Shown: positions 24,685-33,194, counted from the stretch's first letter. The stretch is 64,000 bases of DNA from Acidovorax sp. A79 (GCF_041154505.1 NZ_AP028672.1:620001-684000); one strand, 5' to 3'. The notes: generated by a model not told the origin, from the letters alone. Numbers and translations are program-made.

Positions 24685-25716
24685 ATGCCCCACACACCCC
24701 AACCCCTGAACCGCCGCCACCTCATCCAGGCCGGCCTGGGCGCCGCCGCCTGGGCCGCCACGGCGGGCGTGCCCGCGCTGGCCGCGCCACCCACGCCACC
24801 CGCACCCGACCTCTCCAAGGTGACGCTGCGCATCGGCACCTACAAGGGCCTGTGGCGTGCCCTCATTGCCGCGTCCGGCCAGGGCCACACGCCCTACCGC
24901 ATCGAATGGCGCGAGCTGAACAACGGCGTGCTGCACATCGAGGCCCTGAACGGCGATGCGCTGGACCTGGGCTCGGGCAGCGAGATCCCGGCCCTGTTCG
25001 CCGCGCGCCAGAAGGCGCAGGTGCGCTTCATCGCCGTGGTGCGCGAAGACCTCCACAACCAGGTCACGCTGGCCCGCAAGGACGCGCCCATCCAGCGCAT
25101 CGCCGACCTCAAGGGCAAGCGCGTGGGTTACGTGCGCGCAACCACCTCGCACTACTACCTGAGCCGGCAGCTCGCCGAGGCGGACCTGTCGTTCGCCGAC
25201 ATCAACGCCATCAACCTCACGCCGGCCGATGGGCTCTCGGCCTTCGACCGGGGCGACCTGGATGCCTGGGCCATCTATGGCTACAACGGCCAGCTGGCGC
25301 GGCTGCGCTACGGCGCGCGCGTGCTCAAGACCGGCCAGGGCTACCTGTCTGGCAACTTCCCCATCTACGCCAACCCGCGCGCGGTGGAAGACCCGGCCCG
25401 GCACGCCGCCATCAGCGACTACCTGCAGCGCCTGCGCCGCGCCTACCTGTGGGCCAACGGCAACTACCTTGAGTACGCCCGGGCCCAGTCCGCCGAAACC
25501 CGCGTGCCCGTGGGCGACCTGATCGAGCTGTGGAACAACCGCAGCACCGACTACGACCTGCGCCCCGTGGACGACGCCGTGGTCAAAGGGCACCAGGCCG
25601 TGGCCGATGCCTTCCTGCAGCTGGGCGTGCTCGACGGCCCGGCGCAGGTCGCACCGCTGTGGGACCGCAGCTTCAAGAGTGTGCTGCAGCCTCCCGGGTT
25701 GGCCACGGCGGGCTGA
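24685..25716 (+). CDS. Sulfonate/taurine-type ABC binding protein, orphan
   Basis: A 343-residue exported binding protein starting at 24685. The N-terminus NRRHLIQAGLGAAAWAA has twin arginines, so export by Tat is possible. The fold is SsuA-like: VTLRIGTYKGLWRALIAASG, LKGKRVGYVRATTSHYYL and GDLDAWAIYGYNGQLARL. It is divergent from the aldolase operon across 253 bp that contain promoter motif copy A. No permease or ATPase is adjacent. Its ligand is probably a substrate of the divergent operon; this is inference from layout. Confidence 0.88.
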   Translation: MPHTPQPLNRRHLIQAGLGAAAWAATAGVPALAAPPTPPAPDLSKVTLRIGTYKGLWRALIAASGQGHTPYRIEWRELNNGVLHIEALNGDALDLGSGSEIPALFAARQKAQVRFIAVVREDLHNQVTLARKDAPIQRIADLKGKRVGYVRATTSHYYLSRQLAEADLSFADINAINLTPADGLSAFDRGDLDAWAIYGYNGQLARLRYGARVLKTGQGYLSGNFPIYANPRAVEDPARHAAISDYLQRLRRAYLWANGNYLEYARAQSAETRVPVGDLIELWNNRSTDYDLRPVDDAVVKGHQAVADAFLQLGVLDGPAQVAPLWDRSFKSVLQPPGLATAG

Positions 25717-25820
25717 GGCAATACACCGGCCGGCATCCAGCCGGCCGGTCGGCCATTTTTTGCGTGGCACCAGTCCGCCTTGCGCTTACCATGCGCCCCT
25801 CAACCACAACGAGGAGCATG

Positions 25821-26420
25821 ATGAACAAGCAAAAGCGCCATTTCGTCGCGGCCAGCATGGGCCTGGCAGGGCTGTGGACCACCACCGGCAGCAGCCACGC
25901 GGCCCCGCCCGCTGCCTCCGGCAACCCCGCGCTGCTGACCATCAGCGGCGCCATCACCAAGCCCAACCGTGGCGCGCTGGACCCCACCATCGACCAGATG
26001 ATGGGCAAGCATGGCATCCAGTTCACCCAGGCGCACGCGTTCGACGCCGCCGCCCTGCAGCGCATGGCGGCCGTCACCATCAAACCCACGCTGGAGTACG
26101 ACGCCAAGCCCCACACGCTCAAAGGCCCCCTGCTCACCACCGTGCTCGCGGCAGCGGGCGTGGCGGCGGGCAGCCCGGTGCAGCTGGTGCTGCGCGCGGT
26201 GGACGGCTACAACGTCACCATCAGCATGGCCGACGCGCAGGCCTACCGCATGATCGTCGCCACCCACATCGACGGCCAGCCCATGGCCCTGGGCGGCCTG
26301 GGCCCCCAATGGGCCGTGTACGACGCCGATGTGCTGCCCGCGTTCAAGGACAAGCCGGTGAAAGAGCGCTTTGGCCTGTGCCCCTGGGGGCTCTACCACA
26401 TCGAGGTGAAAAAGGCCTGA
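25821..26420 (+). CDS. Exported protein with molybdopterin-oxidoreductase-like fold
   Basis: A 199-residue exported protein (signal peptide about residues 1-28). GAGGAG four to five bases before the second of two consecutive ATGs favours the start at 25821 over 25818. The mature part resembles a minimal sulfite-oxidase-type domain: LLTISGAITKPN near the start and VDGYNVTISMADAQAYRMIV later. I do not see the cysteine that ligates molybdenum in active enzymes at the expected place; the only cysteine (GLCPWGLYH) is near the end. So it may be a non-catalytic periplasmic relative. A strong bidirectional terminator follows. Confidence 0.7.
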   Translation: MNKQKRHFVAASMGLAGLWTTTGSSHAAPPAASGNPALLTISGAITKPNRGALDPTIDQMMGKHGIQFTQAHAFDAAALQRMAAVTIKPTLEYDAKPHTLKGPLLTTVLAAAGVAAGSPVQLVLRAVDGYNVTISMADAQAYRMIVATHIDGQPMALGGLGPQWAVYDADVLPAFKDKPVKERFGLCPWGLYHIEVKKA

Positions 26421-26460
26421 GTCAGCCTGCCAGGATGACGCAGCCCCAAGAAAAAGAAAA

Positions 26461-26488
26461 AGAGCGGCCCGATGGCCGCTCTTTTTTT
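26461..26488. terminator. Strong bidirectional intrinsic terminator
   Basis: AGAGCGGCC and GGCCGCTCT form a nine-base stem with a four-base loop, with a run of seven T after it and an A-rich run before it. It separates two converging genes and can stop transcription from both sides. Family 1 repeat copy 4 follows at once. Confidence 0.9.
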
Positions 26489-26536
26489 CATAGCTGCCAG
26501 CGCTTGCCCAACAAGCGCAAGAGGCCATTTTCACTC
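26487..26536 (+). repeat. Short hairpin repeat, family 1, copy 4
   Basis: TTCATAGCTGCCAGCGCTTG, a short loop, then CAAGCGCAAGAGGCCATTTT. It starts at the T run of the terminator and ends three bases before the stop codon of the MFS gene. Confidence 0.8.
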
Positions 26537-26539
26537 CAA

Positions 26540-27778
26540 TCAGGGTGCCCTCCCCACCATCCGCGCCCCCAGGGCCGCCAGCGACCCCGCGGTGGCCAGC
26601 GCCACCACCCCCAGCCAGCCCCACTGCGCCAGCACCAGGCTGCCCAGCGCCGCGCCGGCCGACATGCCGATGAACATGCCCGTGAACAGCAGCGCATTGA
26701 GCCGGCTGCGCGCGGCGGGGTCGATGCCGTACACGATGGTCTGGTGCGCCACCAGCGTGGCCTGCACGCCAAAGTCAAAACCGATGGCACTGGCCACGAT
26801 CAACGCGAGCTGCGCCTGTGCCGGTAGCAGCGGCGCCAGCGCCATCACGGCAAACGATGCGGCCGCCAGCCCGGCGCCATAGCGGGTCACGACCTCGGGC
26901 CCGCGCTTGTCGGCCAGGCGCCCCGCCAGGGGCGCGGCCAGTGCGCCCGCCGCCCCGGCCAGGCCAAACGCACCCGCCGCCGCCGTGCCCAGGTGGAACT
27001 GGCTGTGCAGCATCACCGCCAGCGTGGACCAGAAGGCGCTGAAGCCCACGGCCAGCAGGCCCTGCGCCCACGCCGCGCGGCGCAGTGCACCGTGCTGGCG
27101 CCACAGCGCCACCATCGAGCCGATCAGCGCGCCATAGCCCATCTGCGTGGTGGGCGCAAAGCGCGGCAGCCCGCGCCACACGGCCACCGTCAGCAGCGCA
27201 ATGGCCACCGCCGCCGCCACATACACCGTGCGCCAGCCCCACTGCTGCGCCACAAAGCCGCTGACCACGCGCGACAACAAAATGCCCAGCAACAGCCCCG
27301 TCATCACCGTGCCCACCATGCGCCCGCGCTGTGCCGCCGGGGCCAGTGTGGCGGCGGCGGGCACCACGTCTTGCGCCACCGTGGCGGCCAGGCCCACGGC
27401 CAGGCTGGCCGCCAGCAGCGCGCCCATGCCGGGCGCCAGGCCGCTCAGCAGCAGGGCCAGCATCAGCGCGATGGACTTGATGACGATGATGCGGCGCCGG
27501 TCATACCGGTCGCCCAGCGGCGCCAGCAGCAAGATGCCCAGCGCATACCCCAGCTGCGTGAGCGTGGGCACCAGGCCCACCACGCGGCTGTCGGCCTGCA
27601 TGTCGGGCCCCAGCACGCCCAGCATGGGCTGGCTGTAGTAGAGCGAGGCCACGCTCAGCCCCGCCGTGGTGGCCAGCAGCAGCAACAGCGGCGCGCTCAC
27701 TGTGGCCTCGGCGGGCGGCCGCGCCGGGGCCGTGCCGGCGGCAGGGCTTGTTGCATGCACATTTTGAATGGAAGACAT
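26540..27778 (-). CDS. Major facilitator superfamily transporter
   Basis: A 412-residue inner-membrane carrier with 12 helices after a 25-residue polar N-terminus. The signature loop is LLLAPLGDRYDRRR, and helix 5 shows GTVMTGLLLGILLSRVVSGF, typical of the drug-efflux type with sugar-efflux-like relatives. It is divergent from a LysR gene across 97 bp, which points to regulation by that protein. Its 3' end is separated from the converging gene by the strong terminator at 26461. Substrate is unknown. Confidence 0.9.
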   Translation of the reverse strand: MSSIQNVHATSPAAGTAPARPPAEATVSAPLLLLLATTAGLSVASLYYSQPMLGVLGPDMQADSRVVGLVPTLTQLGYALGILLLAPLGDRYDRRRIIVIKSIALMLALLLSGLAPGMGALLAASLAVGLAATVAQDVVPAAATLAPAAQRGRMVGTVMTGLLLGILLSRVVSGFVAQQWGWRTVYVAAAVAIALLTVAVWRGLPRFAPTTQMGYGALIGSMVALWRQHGALRRAAWAQGLLAVGFSAFWSTLAVMLHSQFHLGTAAAGAFGLAGAAGALAAPLAGRLADKRGPEVVTRYGAGLAAASFAVMALAPLLPAQAQLALIVASAIGFDFGVQATLVAHQTIVYGIDPAARSRLNALLFTGMFIGMSAGAALGSLVLAQWGWLGVVALATAGSLAALGARMVGRAP

Positions 27779-27875
27779 CTCAATACCCGCTCAACAAAAG
27801 GAATGGTGCGATTGTTCTGGCGCACCCTCCCCTTGGGTAGTGGGCCAAGCTGCAGATTTGTTATACGCTTGGCGC

Positions 27876-28814
27876 ATGACCATCACCCTGCCGCCCGGCG
27901 CCGACCGCATCGAGCTGATGCAGACCTTCATCCGCATCGTGGAGACCGGCAGCCTGTCTGCCGCCGCCCAGCAGCTGGGCACCAGCCAGCCCACCGTGAG
28001 CCGCCGCCTGCAGGCGCTGGAGCGCAGCCTGGGCATCAAGCTGCTGCAGCGCTCCACCCACGTGATGAAGCTGACGGAAGACGGCGAACGCTGCTTTGCC
28101 CACGCCAAGGCCCTGCTGGAAGACTGGCGCGCCATGGAAGACGACCTGCGCGGCACGGCCGACACCCCGCGCGGCACCCTGCGCGTGCTGGCGCCGCACG
28201 CCTTCGGGCAAGACCAGTTCATCGCCCCGCTGATGGCCTACCTGCGCCGCTACCCCGAGGTGGACGTGGAATGGATGCTGCACGACCGGCGCCCCAACTT
28301 CATCGCCGAAGGCATCGACTGCGCCATCCAGGTCGGCGCGGTGGACGACCCCAGCGTGGTCGCCGTGCGCCTGGCCGAAGTGCCCCGCATCGTGCTCGCC
28401 TCCCCGGCCCTCATGACCGGGCGCCCCACGCCCGAACATGCGCAGGACCTGCAGCGGCTGCCCTGGCTGGCGCTCAGCACCTTCTACCGGCGCGACGTGA
28501 CGCTGGTGCACGAGCCCAGCGGGGAGGCCCACACCTTCGGCATCACACCGCGCCTGGCCACCGACAGCCTGTATGCCCTGCGCAGCGCCGCACTGGCCGG
28601 ACTGGGGGCATGCATTTCATCGGCGTGGATCGTGGACAACGATGTGCGGCAGGGGCATTTGCTGCACCTGGTGCCCACATGGCACGCCGCGCCGCTGCCG
28701 GTGTACCTGGTGTACCCCTACGCGCGGTTCTATCCGGCGCGGTTGCGGTTGTTCCTGGAGGCGATGCGGGGCGCGATGCCCGGGCTGGTGGGAATGCGGG
28801 CGGTGGCGGGCTGA
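27876..28814 (+). CDS. LysR-family regulator, probable controller of the adjacent MFS gene
   Basis: A 312-residue LysR-type protein starting at ATG 27876. The DNA-binding domain shows LSAAAQQLGTSQPTVSRRLQ and LERSLGIKLLQRSTH; the effector domain with RGTLRVLAPHAFGQDQFIAP follows. The RRLQALE recognition helix and the R(G)TLR linker are typical of the AaeR/DmlR-like branch. It is divergent from the MFS carrier; GGTGCG and CGCACC with ten bases between (27805-27826) are a possible but weak site in the shared promoter. The effector is unknown. Confidence 0.92.
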   Translation: MTITLPPGADRIELMQTFIRIVETGSLSAAAQQLGTSQPTVSRRLQALERSLGIKLLQRSTHVMKLTEDGERCFAHAKALLEDWRAMEDDLRGTADTPRGTLRVLAPHAFGQDQFIAPLMAYLRRYPEVDVEWMLHDRRPNFIAEGIDCAIQVGAVDDPSVVAVRLAEVPRIVLASPALMTGRPTPEHAQDLQRLPWLALSTFYRRDVTLVHEPSGEAHTFGITPRLATDSLYALRSAALAGLGACISSAWIVDNDVRQGHLLHLVPTWHAAPLPVYLVYPYARFYPARLRLFLEAMRGAMPGLVGMRAVAG

Positions 28815-28835
28815 GCGCCAGATGCAAGACGAGTC

Positions 28836-28864
28836 CCGGCCAGGGGCTGCCGGTGGCTTTTTTT
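28836..28864 (+). terminator. Probable intrinsic terminator of the LysR gene
   Basis: CCGGC and GCCGG form a short GC stem around eight bases, followed four bases later by seven T. It lies 22 bp after the LysR stop codon. The short stem makes this moderate. Confidence 0.5.
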
Positions 28865-28960
28865 GGCGGCGCCGCCGCAACGCCCGCCTCACCGGCGGGC
28901 CGCGCAGCGCGGACCCGTCCAAGGGCTGCACGCCGTGAGGCGGCAGGGCCCCTCCCGGCC

Positions 28961-29518
28961 TCAGCGCGCGCGCCGGTAGTGCATGGCGACCGCGCCGCAG
29001 CGCAGCGGCCTCGCCGAGATCAACGCGAGCCGCCGCGTACCGGGCAGCCCGCTCTCGTACAGGGTTGGGCCGTGGCCGGAGATCCTGGGATGGACGAGCA
29101 ATTGGTACTCGTCGATCAGATCCAGCCGGTCCAGCTCGGTCGCGAGCTTGCCGCTACCGAGAAGTACGCCGTCTGGGGTCGCGTCCTTGAGCTGCTGCAC
29201 GCCCGTGCGCAGGTCGCCGGCGATGTGGTGGCTGCGGGTCCACGGGAAGTCCTTTCGCGTCGAGGACACCACGTACTTCGGCTTGGCCTCCAGCTTGACC
29301 GCCCACTCGCGCACCGCCGCCGGCGCCTCCACGTCGCCACGCGCCACCGCTGGCCAGTAGCTCTCCATCATCTCGTAGGTCACGCGGCCCCACAGCATCG
29401 CCCCGTTCTCGTCCATGAGGCGGGTGAAGAAGGCGTGTGTCTCCTCGTCGGCGATTCCTTCCTGGTGGTCGACGCAGCCGTCCAGGGTGACGTTGATGCT
29501 GAAGGTCAAGAGTCCCAT
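28961..29518 (-). CDS. Dihydrofolate-reductase-fold (RibD C-terminal-like) protein
   Basis: A 185-residue protein of the family sharing the fold of dihydrofolate reductase and the RibD reductase domain. Typical blocks are FSINVTLDGCVDHQ at the start, MLWGRVTYEMMESYW, and DGVLLGSGKLATELDRLDL with IDEYQLLVHPRISGHGPTLY. Members bind NADPH; most have no known substrate, and this is not the housekeeping folA. It stands alone, with the LysR gene converging on one side and the binding-protein operon 294 bp upstream on the other. Confidence 0.88.
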   Translation of the reverse strand: MGLLTFSINVTLDGCVDHQEGIADEETHAFFTRLMDENGAMLWGRVTYEMMESYWPAVARGDVEAPAAVREWAVKLEAKPKYVVSSTRKDFPWTRSHHIAGDLRTGVQQLKDATPDGVLLGSGKLATELDRLDLIDEYQLLVHPRISGHGPTLYESGLPGTRRLALISARPLRCGAVAMHYRRAR

Positions 29519-29710
29519 GGTGTCCTCCGTGCGAGATACGCAACGAGCCGCTCGCCGCCTGGCTCCCGTGCACGAGCCCCTTCGCGAGGCGCGCCCCCGT
29601 GCCGACTGCCGGCTGGCGCCTGGCCGTGAAGCCGCGCCACGAAGCGGCGTTGGCTGGAGTGAATTGTCAGGCCTCGTGCGCTAGTTCGGCCCGGATCTCC
29701 TCACGGCCGA

Positions 29711-29739
29711 AAGAAAAAGAGCGGCACATCGTCCGCTCT
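29711..29739 (-). terminator. Intrinsic terminator of the monooxygenase/binding-protein operon
   Basis: On the minus strand AGAGCGG and CCGCTCT pair around eight bases and are followed by a T-rich run (A-rich at 29711-29718 on the plus strand). It lies about 75 bp beyond the stop of the binding-protein gene, in a 294-bp gap that otherwise holds only repeat copy 5 and the promoter of the reductase-like gene. Confidence 0.8.
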
Positions 29740-29741
29740 CG

Positions 29742-29793
29742 TTTCAATAGCACCCAGCGCTTGACCAGAAAGCGCCAGGGCCATTTTTCATTC
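29742..29793 (+). repeat. Short hairpin repeat, family 1, copy 5
   Basis: TTTCAATAGCACCCAGCGCT, then AAAGCGCCAGGGCCATTTTT. As with copy 4 it sits directly beside a strong terminator. Confidence 0.8.
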
Positions 29794-29812
29794 AAAACAG
29801 AGAATCCACTGC

Positions 29813-30880
29813 TCACACGGCCCCTCGCCAAACCTGCATATCCGTGATCGCCGCCACATCCACCCGCACCGGCAGAATCCCATCCCGCGCGGAACGGTCC
29901 GCCACCGTCTGCAGCGCCGTGACATCCGCCTGCGTCACGGGCCGGGCCGCGATGGCCGCGCGCCCGGTGATGATGCGCGAGGCGTCGATGGGCAGGCGCG
30001 TGAGCTGGGTGTAGACCTGCGCATACGCCTCGCGGTGGGCCAGGGCCCAGTCGCCGGCGCGGGCCAGGCGGTCCAGGTACTGCACGATGGCGGCGCGCTT
30101 GGCCGGGTCGGCCAGGGCGGCCTCGGTGGCGGTGATGAAGCCCAGGGCGGTGTTGATGCCGCGCCCGTCGCGCAGGATGCGGCCGCCCTGCTGCAGGGCG
30201 ATGGTGTAGTAGGGGTCGAAGATCGCCCAGGCGTCGATCTGCCGGGAGGCGAAGGCGGCGGCTGCGTCGGTGGGCAGCACGAACTTGACCGTGACCTCCT
30301 CGCGCTTGACGCCCGCCTCTTCCAGCGCGCCGTACAGCTGGTATTGCGAGATGCTGCCGCGCGCGGACGAGACGATGACGGTTTTGCCCCGCAGGTCGGC
30401 CACCTTGCCCAGGGGCGAGTCACCCTGCACCACGATGCCCAGCGAGTCGGGCTGGCCGACGCGGGTGGCCACGATCTTGAGTGGGGTCTTGCCCACCGCG
30501 GCCGCCAGCACGGGCAGGTCACCGGCCATGGCGGTGTCCACCGCGCCGCTGCGGTGCGCTTCAAACAGCGGCGCAGCGCCCTGGAAGTTGGCCCAGCGCC
30601 AGGCAAACGGTGCGCCCTCCAGCGTGCGGGCGGCTTCGAACAGGGCACGCAATCCACCGGCCTGGTCGCCCAGCACCAGCGATGCCGCAGGTGCCTGCGC
30701 CTGGGCGCGGGCGGCGGAGCCCGGGCCCAGGATGCCGGTGGCGCCCACCGACAGGGCCGCCGCCTGCTGCAGCCACTGGCGGCGCGATGCGCCGGGGCGG
30801 CTGCGGTGGCCGGCGCTGCCCCTGTCGTCGCTGCCGATGCCGGGGCGGTTGCCCTCGGCGTGGTCGATTCGGCCACTCAT
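29813..30880 (-). CDS. Sulfonate-type ABC binding protein with Tat-like signal
   Basis: A 355-residue exported binding protein. A long polar N-terminus leads to SRRQWLQQAAALSVGATG, a twin-arginine export signal, with cleavage near residue 60. The mature fold is SsuA-like: LVLGDQAGGLRALFEAARTL, DLRGKTVIVSSARGSISQY and IDAWAIFDPYYTIALQQ. Its ATG overlaps the stop of the flavin monooxygenase by one base (ATGA), so the two are translationally coupled and should act on the same compound. There is no adjacent permease or ATPase. An intrinsic terminator follows. Confidence 0.9.
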   Translation of the reverse strand: MSGRIDHAEGNRPGIGSDDRGSAGHRSRPGASRRQWLQQAAALSVGATGILGPGSAARAQAQAPAASLVLGDQAGGLRALFEAARTLEGAPFAWRWANFQGAAPLFEAHRSGAVDTAMAGDLPVLAAAVGKTPLKIVATRVGQPDSLGIVVQGDSPLGKVADLRGKTVIVSSARGSISQYQLYGALEEAGVKREEVTVKFVLPTDAAAAFASRQIDAWAIFDPYYTIALQQGGRILRDGRGINTALGFITATEAALADPAKRAAIVQYLDRLARAGDWALAHREAYAQVYTQLTRLPIDASRIITGRAAIAARPVTQADVTALQTVADRSARDGILPVRVDVAAITDMQVWRGAV

Positions 30881-31986
30881 CAGGCTGCCTTGCGCAGGGT
30901 TTGCGCGGCATGCTCGCCGTCGCGTTCAGCCACTCTGGCGCGCACCAGGGGCAGCAGCTCGCGGCCGTAGTCGATGGCATCCACCAGCGGGTCGAAGCCC
31001 CGGATGAGGAAGGTGGTGATGCCCAGGTCGTAGTACTTGAGCAGCGCGTCGGCCACCTGCTCGGGCGTGCCGACCAGGGAGGTGGAGTTGGACCGCCCGC
31101 CGATCTCGCGCGCGATGGCCGTCCACAGGCGTTCGTCCACGCGGTCGCCCTTGGCCGCATCGGCCAGCAGGCGCTGCGCGCCTTCGCTTTGCTGCGGCCC
31201 CACGCCGCGTGCATAGCCCTGCTGCACGCGCAGGCGGCGGGTGTCGTCCAGGATGCGCTCGGCCTTGGCCCAGGCCTCGTCCTCGGTCTTGCCCAGGATG
31301 GGACGGAACGAGATGCTGAAATCCACATGGCGGCCGTGCAAGGTGGCCTCGGCGCGCACGCGGCGCACCAGGTCGCCGGCCTGGGCCAGCGATTCGCCCC
31401 ACAGCGCGTACACGTCGGCATGCTTGCCGGCCACCTGCAAGGCGGGGGCCGATGCGCCGCCAAAGTAGATGGGCACGCGCTGGCCCTGCAGCGGCTTCAC
31501 CTCGGACACGGCACCCTTGGCGCGGTAGTAGGTGCCTTCGTGGTCGAAAGGCTTGTCCTCGGCCCACACGCGGCGCAGGATGCCGAGGTATTCGTCGGTG
31601 CGCGCATAGCGCTCGTCGTGACCGAGGAAGTCGCCGTCGCGCTGCTGGTCTTCGTCCGAGCCGCCGCTGATGTAGTGAACCGCCAGGCGGCCGCCGGTGT
31701 AGTGGTCCAGCGTGGCCAGCTGGCGCGCGGCCAGCGTGGGCGCCACGAAGCCGGGGCGGTGGGCCAGCAGCAGGCCGATCTTCTGCGTGACCGAGGCCGC
31801 GTAGGTGGCGGTGAGCAGCGTGTCGGGGCTCGATGAGCTGGCGGGCACCAGGATGCGGTCGAAGCCCGCGTGCTCGTGCGCCTGGGCGAACACGCGCACA
31901 TAGGCGGGGTCCACCGCCGGGCCACGGCGGGGAATGGTTTCTGACACTTCGTTCGGCTGGATCATGCCGATGAACTGGACGGGCAT
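30880..31986 (-). CDS. LLM-class flavin-dependent monooxygenase, SsuD-like
   Basis: A 368-residue luciferase-like monooxygenase, starting at ATG 31984-31986. It resembles SsuD alkanesulfonate monooxygenase, which uses FMNH2 and oxygen to release sulfite from sulfonates: early ETIPRRGPAVDPAYVRVFAQ, the core YTGGRLAVHYISGGSDEDQQ, and RVPIYFGGASAPALQVAGKH. No flavin reductase gene (ssuE) is next to it, so FMNH2 must come from elsewhere. It is coupled to a binding protein and preceded, 71 bp upstream, by promoter motif copy C. Sulfonate is the likeliest substrate class; other LLM enzymes act on sulfones or amines. Confidence 0.88.
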   Translation of the reverse strand: MPVQFIGMIQPNEVSETIPRRGPAVDPAYVRVFAQAHEHAGFDRILVPASSSSPDTLLTATYAASVTQKIGLLLAHRPGFVAPTLAARQLATLDHYTGGRLAVHYISGGSDEDQQRDGDFLGHDERYARTDEYLGILRRVWAEDKPFDHEGTYYRAKGAVSEVKPLQGQRVPIYFGGASAPALQVAGKHADVYALWGESLAQAGDLVRRVRAEATLHGRHVDFSISFRPILGKTEDEAWAKAERILDDTRRLRVQQGYARGVGPQQSEGAQRLLADAAKGDRVDERLWTAIAREIGGRSNSTSLVGTPEQVADALLKYYDLGITTFLIRGFDPLVDAIDYGRELLPLVRARVAERDGEHAAQTLRKAA

Positions 31987-32057
31987 AGCGGGCTCCTGCG
32001 GGATAAGCGGTTGGGGGATGGGGTTGAAGGGCATGATCCGCGCGCGGAGCCCGCGCC

Positions 32058-32098
32058 TCAACGAAGAAAAACGCGTTTGCAAACTCGCCCTCCGCATA
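32058..32098 (-). promoter_or_regulatory. Shared organosulfur promoter motif, copy C
   Basis: Begins TCAACGAAGAAA, contains ACGCGT and ends CCGCATA; 27 of 41 positions equal copy A. It lies 71 bp upstream of the monooxygenase start and in the divergent region with the LysR gene at 32188, the natural candidate regulator. Confidence 0.55.
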
Positions 32099-32187
32099 CC
32101 CCCGGCCCGGGGTGGCGGGCAGGTTAGAGTTGCGTGCGATTCATCCGCCGACCACCCTCCTTCCTCCCCCAGATTCCGCCCTGCCCC

Positions 32188-33192
32188 ATGGACCTGCGCG
32201 CGCTCCGCTACTTCATCGCCGTGCTGGAAGCCGGCAGCCTCTCGCGCGCGGCGGGCACGCTGTACATCGCCCAGCCCGCCCTCACCGCGCAGATCAAGAA
32301 GCTCGAGGGCGAGCTGGGCGCGCGGCTGTTCGAGCGCTCGCACGCCGGCGTCACGCCCACGCCCGCCGGGCAGCAGCTGTACGAAGACGCCCGCCGCCTG
32401 CTGAGCGACGCCGCCGCGATGCGCGAGCGCATCCAGCGCCTGCCGCAGGGGCCCGAGGGCTCGGTGACGATCGCGGTGCCGTTCCTGCTCTCGTCGCTGA
32501 TCATGGGCCCGCTGCTGGCGCACCTGAAGGAGTCGCACCCGCGCATCCGCGTCTTTGTCCTGGACGACCTGAGCCTGATGGTGAAAAAGGCGATGCTCGA
32601 CCGCCGCGCGGACATCGGCATCCTGGTGGACGCGGCGCAGGTGGAGGGCCTGCACTGCCGCCCGCTGGTGCGCGAGGCCATGTATTTTTGCGGGCACGAC
32701 CCCGGCGGCGCCGTGCGGGCGCTGCTGCGCAAGCCACCGGGTGCCAACGCCATCGCCGCCACTACCGGCACCGTTGCGGGCGCGGCGGCCGCCACCGCGC
32801 GCCCCACCATCGACTTCGCCGACGCCGCCGCGCAGCCCCTGGTGCTGCAGTCGCGCCGCTACTCCATCCGCCAGCGGGTGGAAGAAGCCGCCGCCGCGCG
32901 CGGCGTGGCCCTGAACATCGCCCACGAACACGACTCCGCCCGCGTGATCCGGTCGCTGTACGCGTGCGGGGGCGGCTTCACCTTCACGCCCGCCTGCGCG
33001 CTGGGCGACGCGCCTGCCGCCGGCCCCGACTGGATGGTGGCCCGCGTGGTCAACCCCGAGCTGACGCGCAGCTATACCCTGGCCACCACCGCCGACCGCG
33101 AGGTGGACGGCGTGATGCAGGTGGTGATGGAGGCGCTGATCGCGGTGGTGCTGGAACTGGTGGTGTCGGGGAAGTGGGAGGCGGTGGTGTGA
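32188..33192 (+). CDS. LysR-family regulator beside the sulfonate monooxygenase operon
   Basis: A 334-residue LysR-type protein starting at ATG 32188 (MDLRALRYF). The DNA-binding part shows LSRAAGTLYIAQPALTAQIK and LEGELGARLFERS. It resembles the Nac/CysB-like branch known for nitrogen and sulfur starvation control. The effector domain has a long alanine-rich insertion around residue 190-215 (ANAIAATTGTVAGAAAATAR), which is unusual. It is divergent from the LLM monooxygenase across 201 bp containing promoter motif C. I infer that it controls that operon, and perhaps the other two promoters with the motif. Confidence 0.9.
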   Translation: MDLRALRYFIAVLEAGSLSRAAGTLYIAQPALTAQIKKLEGELGARLFERSHAGVTPTPAGQQLYEDARRLLSDAAAMRERIQRLPQGPEGSVTIAVPFLLSSLIMGPLLAHLKESHPRIRVFVLDDLSLMVKKAMLDRRADIGILVDAAQVEGLHCRPLVREAMYFCGHDPGGAVRALLRKPPGANAIAATTGTVAGAAAATARPTIDFADAAAQPLVLQSRRYSIRQRVEEAAAARGVALNIAHEHDSARVIRSLYACGGGFTFTPACALGDAPAAGPDWMVARVVNPELTRSYTLATTADREVDGVMQVVMEALIAVVLELVVSGKWEAVV

Positions 33193-33194
33193 GG

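Noticed and set aside
27805..27826. GGTGCG-N10-CGCACC as operator of the LysR/MFS pair
   Set aside because: Six-base arms with a ten-base gap in GC-rich DNA occur often by chance, and there is no second copy.
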